From assembly GCA_910578395.1 (NCBI GenBank), contig CAJTPZ010000001.1, positions 248,001 through 312,000 of the forward strand: a DNA stretch of 64,000 bases, written 5' to 3'. Position numbers and translations under genes: made by a program. Below are positions 58,396 to 64,000 of the stretch, one piece after another; position 1 is the stretch's first letter; the number at the start of each line of letters is the position of its first letter. This DNA comes from an uncultured Muribaculaceae bacterium. Lineage in GTDB: Bacteria; Bacteroidota; Bacteroidia; Bacteroidales; Muribaculaceae. The notes below the pieces were generated by a model that saw nothing but the letters and a program-made list of their open reading frames with translations, was not told the DNA's origin and ran no database searches.

Positions 58396-60015
58396 TCAAT
58401 TTTTCGGCACAAGAGAGTCGGCTTCGCCACTAAGGATGCTCTCAAGCGCACGGTTCACAGTGGAGTCCAGACGATTGATCACCTCATAGCTTGCCGAAAG
58501 CCCGAGTATATCCCGGGCAATCATAGCCTTTAATTGATTAACAATAAGATCACGCGAAATGTTGATATAATACCACCGCGGAGCTATACCATTTTGAGCC
58601 GCATAGTTCACAAACTGGCGCAATAGCATATCATCGGAAGGGAGCAGCGTCTCGAATTCTTTGAGATCCGATGCCACCGAAAGACGGTCGCGGTTTGTGT
58701 CGACATAATCAAACGAGAATTTATGCATCAGAGCCGAATTTATCACATTCAGATAGTAACCTGTGATTTTAGCTGTATCAGACGGCACAAAAATATCAGG
58801 CATAATGCCTCCGCCTCCATAAACAACACGTCCGTGCATGGTGCGGTATACTTCAGTAGTGTCCTGCCTTATAGAATCGGCGCTGAATGCCTCGCCGTGA
58901 TTGAACCGGTCAACAAGATCGTTACGGTATCTGGCCTGATTCGAGTAATCTTTCTGAATACAGCGTCCCGACGGTGTGTAATAACGCCCGATTGTCATCT
59001 GCAAGGCACTGCTGTCAGGGAGCTGAGCCTGACGCTGAATGAGTCCTTTTCCGAATGAACGTCGGCCAATGATGAGTCCGCGGTCATTGTCCTGTATAGC
59101 TCCGGCAAATACTTCTGATGAACTGGCGGAGTATTCGTCGAGCAGTACAACTATACCTGCATTGTGAAACGATCCTGTGTTGTCGCTCATGAAGATGCGA
59201 TCGTCCTTACCGTCACGTGTGCGGGTAAAGACTATCGGCGAACCTGCAGGAAGAAACTCGTTGGCCATGAACACGGCTATTTCCATATAACCGCCAAGAT
59301 TTCCACGCAAATCAATGACATAGGATTCGGCTCCCTCAGTCATGAGATCGCTCAATGCATTGAGAAATTCATCGTAGGTCGTGCGACTGAACTGATTAAC
59401 GCGTATATAACCGACACTATCGCTCAGCATATAGGAAGCATCGATGGAATTGAGAGGAACTTCACCTCGCTCAAGATCAAACTCAAGCACACGCGATGCC
59501 GAAGAACGCCTTATGCCAAGAGTGACATGAGATCCTTTCTCGCCCTTGATCATCGAACTTACTTTCTCGGCCGAAAGTCCCTGTCCGGAGACAGGCATCT
59601 CGTTTACAGTAACTATGCGGTCTCCTGCCTGAAGCCCGGCCTTCTGTGCCGGTCCTCCGCCAACCACCTCGATGACCTTGGCGGAATCATTACTCATTGT
59701 AAAAGTAACCCCGACACCGCTTAGAGTCCCTTCAAGATTTTCATTGAACTGGGCAAGGTCACAGGCCGGTATATAAGCCGAATGAGGATCAAGTCCTTCC
59801 ATAAGCTCAGGCAAGACCGACTCAAGCAAAGAATCTATATCGACTACATCGACATATTCGTTTTTGACCATAGAGAGAATGGTCGCAAGTTTTCTTTCAG
59901 TCTTCGACTCTCCGGCATTGCTATGTATCAGATGCCCCAGCAATATGCCCGCTACAAGCGTAACGGCTATAATAAAAGGCACCCATATCCGGATTTCGGA
60001 GATCTTCTTATCCAT
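58396..60015 (-). CDS. S41 family C-terminal processing protease
   Basis: A signal-anchor helix (about residues 10-27) is followed by an N-terminal helical part, a PDZ domain (about 92-180, LSGVGVTFTMSND, KAGLQAGDRIVTVNEMPV) and the S41 catalytic domain. The nucleophile Ser is in EYSASSSEVFAGAIQDN and the general-base Lys in GRRSFGKGLIQ. DLRGNLGGYMEIAVFMANEFL is the family's oxyanion region. It cleaves periplasmic proteins near their C-termini. At 539 residues it is typical for Bacteroidota. It sits between dCMP deaminase and the cyclo-ligase on one transcript. Confidence 0.95.
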   Translation of the reverse strand: MDKKISEIRIWVPFIIAVTLVAGILLGHLIHSNAGESKTERKLATILSMVKNEYVDVVDIDSLLESVLPELMEGLDPHSAYIPACDLAQFNENLEGTLSGVGVTFTMSNDSAKVIEVVGGGPAQKAGLQAGDRIVTVNEMPVSGQGLSAEKVSSMIKGEKGSHVTLGIRRSSASRVLEFDLERGEVPLNSIDASYMLSDSVGYIRVNQFSRTTYDEFLNALSDLMTEGAESYVIDLRGNLGGYMEIAVFMANEFLPAGSPIVFTRTRDGKDDRIFMSDNTGSFHNAGIVVLLDEYSASSSEVFAGAIQDNDRGLIIGRRSFGKGLIQRQAQLPDSSALQMTIGRYYTPSGRCIQKDYSNQARYRNDLVDRFNHGEAFSADSIRQDTTEVYRTMHGRVVYGGGGIMPDIFVPSDTAKITGYYLNVINSALMHKFSFDYVDTNRDRLSVASDLKEFETLLPSDDMLLRQFVNYAAQNGIAPRWYYINISRDLIVNQLKAMIARDILGLSASYEVINRLDSTVNRALESILSGEADSLVPKN

Positions 60016-60038
60016 AGATCCTAAAAAACTTATTGATC

Positions 60039-60473
60039 TCAGTCTGTTTCACTTTCAAGCCTATCGATATGCACCACCTCAACACCGGCGCGGCGCAGCA
60101 GTCCAAGCCCGTCGGAGAGACGGTACTCCTCATTATAGACCACTCTGGTTATCCCTGACTGAATTATGAGTTTAGAGCACTCGAGACAAGGCGAAGCCGT
60201 GACATAGAGTGTCGCCCCGCAACTGGAATTATTGCTGCGCGCTACTTTTGTGATCGCATTGGCCTCGGCGTGAAGCACACAAGGTTTTGTAGCACCGGTC
60301 TCATCCTCGCATACATTTTCAAAACCGGCCGGTGTGCCGTTGAATCCATCGGATATAATCATGCCGTCCTTCACCAATATAGCTCCTACCTTGCGACGTT
60401 GACAATAGGAGTTTTCAGCCCAGATGCGCGACATGCGCAGGTAACGGCGGTCAAGTGCGAGTTGCTTCTCCAT
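60039..60473 (-). CDS. dCMP deaminase family protein (ComEB-like)
   Basis: Zinc-dependent cytidine deaminase fold with the motif HAEANAI (His ligand and catalytic Glu) and PCLECSKLI (two Cys ligands). The N-terminus has RYLRMSRIWAENSYCQRRKVGAILVKDGMIISDGFNGTP, characteristic of deoxycytidylate deaminases. It turns dCMP into dUMP for dTTP synthesis. At 144 residues it is family length. The CtpA-type protease follows after 23 nt. Confidence 0.95.
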   Translation of the reverse strand: MEKQLALDRRYLRMSRIWAENSYCQRRKVGAILVKDGMIISDGFNGTPAGFENVCEDETGATKPCVLHAEANAITKVARSNNSSCGATLYVTASPCLECSKLIIQSGITRVVYNEEYRLSDGLGLLRRAGVEVVHIDRLESETD

Positions 60474-60486
60474 TGAATCAGCTGAT

Positions 60487-60511
60487 GTTGTGTAATTTCA
60501 CAACAAATATA
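60487..60511 (-). promoter_or_regulatory. Promoter box and overlapping inverted repeat ahead of the dCMP deaminase gene
   Basis: On the minus strand TATATTTG (60511-60504) is an exact -7 box. Immediately after it, GTTGTG (60487-60492) and CACAAC (60499-60504) form a 6 bp inverted repeat with a 6 nt spacer, placed at the expected transcription start, which would suit an operator or a short 5' hairpin. Confidence 0.5.
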
Positions 60512-60541
60512 CAATAACTTTCCATACGGATGTATCGGATT

Positions 60542-60904
60542 TTACGGAAATGCGATTGTCACCGATGCAGATTTCATCTGTGCCGACGGTATAGGAGGCA
60601 AGAGTTTTGCCACTGTTACACGGCAACTCTCCACTTCGGCATGACGATCCACAATGGAACGCACTATACGCCATGCGACATGCTCGATAAGAAGCGACGG
60701 CACAGCCATCTCCTGTCTCACCTCTTCAACAAGATCCGCATAATTGACAGTTGCCGACAGTCGATCGTTTTCGATCTGCTCTTCACAAAGGTCGGCAATC
60801 ACCGATACAGTAACCTCAAAGTCATTGCCGACAACACGTTCCTGTGGCAGAACCCCATGGCGCGCAAAAACTTTCAGACGGTCTATTTTTATTTCTGCCT
60901 TCAT
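60542..60904 (-). CDS. folB: Dihydroneopterin aldolase
   Basis: A 120-residue tunnelling-fold enzyme of folate synthesis. KAEIKIDRLKVFARHGVLPQERVVGNDFEVTVSV is the standard beginning, SATVNYADLVEEVRQEM carries the substrate-binding Tyr/Asp area and SLLIEHVAWRIVRSI the catalytic-side helix. The start is the ATG at 60904, because a promoter box (60926-60933) overlaps the earlier in-frame ATG at 60928. Confidence 0.94.
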   Translation of the reverse strand: MKAEIKIDRLKVFARHGVLPQERVVGNDFEVTVSVIADLCEEQIENDRLSATVNYADLVEEVRQEMAVPSLLIEHVAWRIVRSIVDRHAEVESCRVTVAKLLPPIPSAQMKSASVTIAFP

Positions 60905-60925
60905 CGTGTCTGCTTTAATTTGCAA

Positions 60926-60933
60926 CAAAGTTA
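60926..60933 (-). promoter_or_regulatory. -7 promoter box (TAACTTTG) of folB
   Basis: An exact TAnnTTTG match on the minus strand, which places the transcript start near 60920 and supports the folB start at 60904. The -33 element is unclear. Confidence 0.52.
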
Positions 60934-60955
60934 AGAGTTTCTTGAATTTTTGGAT

Positions 60956-60963
60956 TACTTTTG
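60956..60963 (+). promoter_or_regulatory. -7 promoter box (TACTTTTG) of the LysM/binding-protein gene
   Basis: An exact TAnnTTTG match 36 nt ahead of the ATG at 61000. It faces the folB promoter box with only 22 nt between them, so the two divergent promoters overlap. Confidence 0.52.
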
Positions 60964-60999
60964 TTTTTATATTAGTCGTATATCTATGTCAAGACAAAA

Positions 61000-62838
61000 A
61001 TGTCCATGACCTATAAGAAAATGAATCCAACCTCTCTACGCCGCTTTCTACGGTTCATACTGCTTGTGACAATTTTATCCGCTGCAGCTCCACATATTGA
61101 CGCCGACAATGTGAAAGATCTTCCTGTCAAAGAGATCAATGGCCGTCAATATTACTATTACCAGGTCAAGCCGAAAGATACATTCTTCTCGCTAACCCGT
61201 TCTCTGGGTGTATCGCGCAGCGATATCGAGAAGTACAACCCAGCGACAGTCGACGGTCTGAAAGCCTATTCGACGCTCTACTTTCCGGTAGAAACTTTCT
61301 CGGATGACGATGAATACACAGATGATACTGAAAATCAGGAAACCGCACCTGTGTCCCCAACTTCTAAAGCCGATGTAAACACTCAGCCGGTATCTCCCGC
61401 TCTCTCTACCAACGGCCGTCTATATAAGATCCAGAAGGGGCAATCGCTCTATGGTATCGCATATGCCAACAACATAAGCGTTGATGAACTGCTTGCGGCA
61501 AATCCCGGCATAAACCCCAAAGCCTACAAAGCAGGAACGGTCATAGTGATACCCAACTCAGAGGATGAAGATGTGGAAATCGAAATCACTTCCGGTGTAA
61601 ACAACGAAAATGAAGATGACGACTTTTCCACGGAAGAGTGCGATGACAGCCAAAATGAGTCTGACGTACAAATGGACGGCATCGATTTCGGAACCGAAGA
61701 CGAGGATATACCTGCCGACACGTTACGTATCGCTGTAATGCTGCCGCTTGAGATCGAAAAATCGGAGCCTTCCCGTGCCGGACGCCTATATACTGAATTT
61801 TACCGTGGTCTGCTGCTTGGCGCCGACAATCTGAGCCGCTCGGGCCAATCGGTCGAGATAACGCTCTACGACACTTCCGACTCGACAATGTTTGCAGAAA
61901 CGCTGTCACAACGTCAGGAAATGGAGAAATTCAATCTATTCATCGGCCCGGAAACATCCAACGGCATAGCAAGTGTCGTACAGAAAGCACGTAACGACAG
62001 CGCATGGATCATAAACCCATTTGCAGTAAAAGACAGCCAGCAGGAAACAGCACCACGCCTACTGCAAGCCAACATTCCCCACAACGAAATGTATGCCGGC
62101 GCCATCGACCGCTTCATCAAACAGTTTGAAGGATACATTCCTGTTTTTATCGGACGTGTCGACGGAGCAGCCGACAAAGCACCGTTTACCGAACAGCTTA
62201 AGGCAGCTCTCGATAAAAACAAGATCTCCTACAAGGTAATAGCATTTCACAGTGTGCTCACCTCAGAAGAGTTGCAGGAACTTCGCAACGACACCTCCAC
62301 GGTATTCATACCTATGACTTCGTCACGCACTGAATTTGCCAAGTTCTCACCGGCGCTGCGCGATTTCCGCAACCACTCACTCTCGCAAGGTGGGCAGGTA
62401 GCAATGTTCGGATATCCTGAATGGATAGCATTCAGAGGAGAGTATATAGACCAGCTCGGCGAACTCAACGCAACGATATATTCACGGTTCTACAGCCCTA
62501 CAGGTGACTATCTGGCGCGCCACGTCGCTACCGACTATGCGCGTTGGTTCGGGGAAGACATGACTGATGCCATACCCAATCAGGCTCTCCTGGGCTTTGA
62601 TGTCGCTATGTACTCCATAAACTCTCTGCGCGAGAACGGCGGCTCGCTCATAGTGCCTGATCCCGACGGTGAGGAAATTGTCTATGACGGTCTACAAAGT
62701 TCTTTCAGGCCGATGCTCGAACCCGGTGACAAAGGCTGGACCAATCACGCGCTCTACTTCATCAATTTCACGACTGACGGCACTACCAGACACGAGATCA
62801 TCACCGTACCCGATAAAACCAGCAGCAATCCAAAGTGA
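61000..62838 (+). CDS. LysM-domain protein fused to a periplasmic-binding (type I) domain
   Basis: The 612-residue protein has an N-terminal hydrophobic signal (about 18-34). LysM domain 1 is at about 47-97 (YYQVKPKDTFFSLTRSLGVSRSDIEKYNP), then an acidic linker, LysM domain 2 at about 140-186 (LYKIQKGQSLYGIAYANNISVDELLAANPG) and a second, strongly acidic linker (about 187-240). A type I periplasmic-binding fold follows (about 243-600, LRIAVMLPLEIEKSEPSRAGRLYTEFYRGLLLGADNL, FIGPETSNGIASVVQKA, ALLGFDVAMYSI). LysM binds peptidoglycan, so the protein is probably cell-wall bound. Its ligand is unknown; the binding domain may be structural, as in LpoA. It overlaps the barrel gene by 4 nt. Confidence 0.88.
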   Translation: MSMTYKKMNPTSLRRFLRFILLVTILSAAAPHIDADNVKDLPVKEINGRQYYYYQVKPKDTFFSLTRSLGVSRSDIEKYNPATVDGLKAYSTLYFPVETFSDDDEYTDDTENQETAPVSPTSKADVNTQPVSPALSTNGRLYKIQKGQSLYGIAYANNISVDELLAANPGINPKAYKAGTVIVIPNSEDEDVEIEITSGVNNENEDDDFSTEECDDSQNESDVQMDGIDFGTEDEDIPADTLRIAVMLPLEIEKSEPSRAGRLYTEFYRGLLLGADNLSRSGQSVEITLYDTSDSTMFAETLSQRQEMEKFNLFIGPETSNGIASVVQKARNDSAWIINPFAVKDSQQETAPRLLQANIPHNEMYAGAIDRFIKQFEGYIPVFIGRVDGAADKAPFTEQLKAALDKNKISYKVIAFHSVLTSEELQELRNDTSTVFIPMTSSRTEFAKFSPALRDFRNHSLSQGGQVAMFGYPEWIAFRGEYIDQLGELNATIYSRFYSPTGDYLARHVATDYARWFGEDMTDAIPNQALLGFDVAMYSINSLRENGGSLIVPDPDGEEIVYDGLQSSFRPMLEPGDKGWTNHALYFINFTTDGTTRHEIITVPDKTSSNPK

Positions 62839-63515
62839 GACTTCGCCTTATAACTCTGATAATCACAGCCGCTGCCATATGGACTCCGTCGATGGCCGAG
62901 CACTATAAGCCACATATTTCAGTAGGAGGCCATGCAGGCGCGACCATGTCCATGATGGCGTTCACACCATCGATAAAACAGTCATTCAACCAGGGCATAA
63001 CCATGGGTGCATCATTCACTTATGCCGAAGAACGCCATGTGGGACTACGCGCCGAGCTGAATCTGGTACAACGCGGATGGAAGGAAAACTACGAGGAACT
63101 GCCATTTGAGTATTCCCGTAAACTCACCTACATAACCATGCCGGTGATGACCCATATTTTTTTCGGAGGACGCAAGATGAAATGTGTTTTCAATCTCGGG
63201 CCGGAAGTCTCCTACATGATAGGTGAAAGCATCTCGTCGAACTTCGACTACACCAATCCGTCGGCTGTGGATGGGTTCCCGTCGTCGCGACGCACTGAGC
63301 AACTTGCAATGGAGGTGAAAAACAAATTCGACTACGGCATCACGGCCGGAGTGGGCGGAGAATACATAATGAACCAAAAACACAGCATCCAGCTTGAAGT
63401 GCGATATTATTTCGGTATCGGCAATGTATTTCCTTCAAAACGCACCGATACATTTCACGGCTCACGATGCATGAATCTGTCGATGACACTTGGCTACAAA
63501 TTCCGTCTCAAATAA
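62835..63515 (+). CDS. PorT-like outer-membrane beta-barrel protein
   Basis: The start is a GTG that overlaps the previous stop (GTGA). Residues 1-21 form a signal peptide (ending SMAEH). The rest is a small beta-barrel with alternating strands (ISVGGHAGATMSMMAF, GITMGASFTYAEERHVGLRAELNLVQRGWKENY, YITMPVMTHIFFGGRKMKCVFNLGPEVSYMIG) and ends with the outer-membrane signature MTLGYKFRLK. It resembles PorT-type proteins of Bacteroidota; a type IX secretion role cannot be claimed. It is translationally coupled to the LysM protein. Confidence 0.85.
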   Translation: MRLRLITLIITAAAIWTPSMAEHYKPHISVGGHAGATMSMMAFTPSIKQSFNQGITMGASFTYAEERHVGLRAELNLVQRGWKENYEELPFEYSRKLTYITMPVMTHIFFGGRKMKCVFNLGPEVSYMIGESISSNFDYTNPSAVDGFPSSRRTEQLAMEVKNKFDYGITAGVGGEYIMNQKHSIQLEVRYYFGIGNVFPSKRTDTFHGSRCMNLSMTLGYKFRLK

Positions 63516-63541
63516 ATTCAACAATAGAACAAGCAGGTAAA

Positions 63542-63576
63542 AAAGAGGGGCATACGGTCAGTATGCCCCTCTTTTC
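63542..63576. terminator. Bidirectional terminator after the beta-barrel gene
   Basis: AAAAGAGGGGCATAC (63542-63556) pairs perfectly with GTATGCCCCTCTTTT (63562-63576) around GGTCA. The A and T tracts at the two ends make it work for the plus-strand barrel gene and for the minus-strand gene ending at 63615. Confidence 0.9.
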
Positions 63577-63614
63577 ACACTTCAAGAGAGTCAACATTCT
63601 GTAAACATCTCCGG

Positions 63615-64000
63615 CTATTTCCTACCGAAATTGTTGTAATCAACAGCTTTGCGCCCTTTGCGTGTACCCATTGAAGGGAACCATATATCATCGGGAGTAA
63701 GACCACATTCTTCTATAGCCTGTATAGCATACTCGCACCGTCCAAAATCAGCATCTACGTTATTAGTGCCGAACGTGAATTTTATACCACGGTCCTTTGC
63801 TTTGCGTATCACGTCGAAACTCGGTATCCTGTAGCGCGGCGAAATCTCAAGCGCTATGCCATATTCCTGCAACACATCAAGCACGCGGTCGACACGCCCG
63901 TCGGTCCAATAAAGAGCATAATCGTCGTTCATGGAGTCCTCCGGAATATATGTCGCATTTGCATATATGTCGGCCGGTTCATTAGTAAGAATCTTGACTG
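63615..64000 (-). CDS. PHP-like metal-dependent hydrolase, cut off by the right window edge
   Basis: The frame is open to the right edge and reads VKILTNEPADIYANATYIPEDS ahead of the internal Met at 63932, so the N-terminal part lies outside the window. The visible 128 residues show an alternating barrel pattern: VDRVLDVLQEYGIALEISPRY, FDVIRKAKDRGIKFTFGTNN and CEYAIQAIEECGLTPDDIWFPS. Late PHP/TIM-barrel motifs, such as the Gly-Thr-Asn-Asn stretch where PHP proteins hold a metal ligand (often GTDAH), suggest a hydrolase, but the GTNN variant and the missing N-terminus make the exact family uncertain. Confidence 0.6.
   Translation of the reverse strand, partial: VKILTNEPADIYANATYIPEDSMNDDYALYWTDGRVDRVLDVLQEYGIALEISPRYRIPSFDVIRKAKDRGIKFTFGTNNVDADFGRCEYAIQAIEECGLTPDDIWFPSMGTRKGRKAVDYNNFGRK

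Noticed and set aside
1..64000. CRISPR arrays, insertion sequences, integrases, phage genes, rRNA
   Set aside because: No regularly spaced direct repeats, transposase-like proteins, terminal inverted repeats or rRNA sequences were seen on reading through the window.

Overview
The window looks like a chromosomal stretch of a Bacteroidales gut bacterium, most likely Muribaculaceae (the family assignment is inference from gene content and protein style, not from a search). The evidence for Bacteroidota is strong. Many intergenic regions carry the Bacteroidota promoter form (TTTG or TTG, about 20 nt, then TAnnTTTG). Starts lack Shine-Dalgarno sequences and are preceded by A-rich tracts. The gene content is also characteristic: bL38 (DUF4295) after rpmB-rpmG, a PF14121-type putative porin, DUF5103, DUF4827, DUF4923, type B L31, a trpBEGDCFA operon and a gadB-glsA-gadC operon. 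I saw no insertion sequence, phage, integrase, CRISPR array or rRNA. One tRNA (Cys, GCA) is present.

Layout. 1-4.2 kb (+): a nucleotidyltransferase cut by the window edge, a small unknown protein, a cyclophilin lipoprotein, an M16 peptidase, then rpmB-rpmG-bL38 behind a structured leader. 4.3-9.4 kb (-): a Tat-type DUF4434 lipoprotein, then DUF5103, DUF3109, recF, a DciA-like DUF721 protein and a thioesterase. 9.5-11 kb (+): argD and ssb. 11.1-13.9 kb (-): a four-subunit 2-oxoacid:ferredoxin oxidoreductase. 14.1-21.1 kb (+): a DbpA-like RNA helicase, a glycosyltransferase with a non-canonical start, an NrnA-type DHH phosphoesterase, DUF4827, glmM, an M20 hydrolase and DUF4923. 21.15-27.8 kb (+): the complete tryptophan operon, preceded by a readable Trp-rich leader peptide and attenuator. 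27.8-37 kb: a Bcr/CflA-type transporter, tRNA-Cys, an aldose epimerase lipoprotein, a large sensor-like membrane protein without kinase domains, a porin with a membrane-anchored solute-binding protein, and asnA. 37-46.6 kb (-): hemW, an AddB-like nuclease, holB, metF, and two sodium:neurotransmitter-symporter family proteins flanking a tiny membrane protein. 47-51.1 kb (+): dnaA, a small winged-helix protein and groES-groEL. 51.2-60.9 kb (-): gadC, glsA and gadB, rpmE2, tpx, an unknown LolA/thioredoxin-like protein, 5-formyl-THF cyclo-ligase, a CtpA-type protease, dCMP deaminase and folB. 61-63.5 kb (+): a LysM/periplasmic-binding fusion coupled to a PorT-like beta-barrel. The right edge cuts a PHP-like hydrolase.

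Most of the window is core metabolism and information processing. The strongest non-routine signals are regulatory or architectural. (1) A Trp-Trp...Trp leader peptide whose last Trp codon lies in a segment that can pair with the 5' arm of the attenuator terminator. (2) A hybrid-sensor-like protein that goes from PAS domains straight to a degenerate receiver with no kinase. (3) A glycosyltransferase whose conserved N-terminus lies upstream of every canonical start codon. (4) A sigma-54-like -24/-12 element and an inverted repeat in front of groESL. All functional assignments come from reading motifs by eye; no database search was run.
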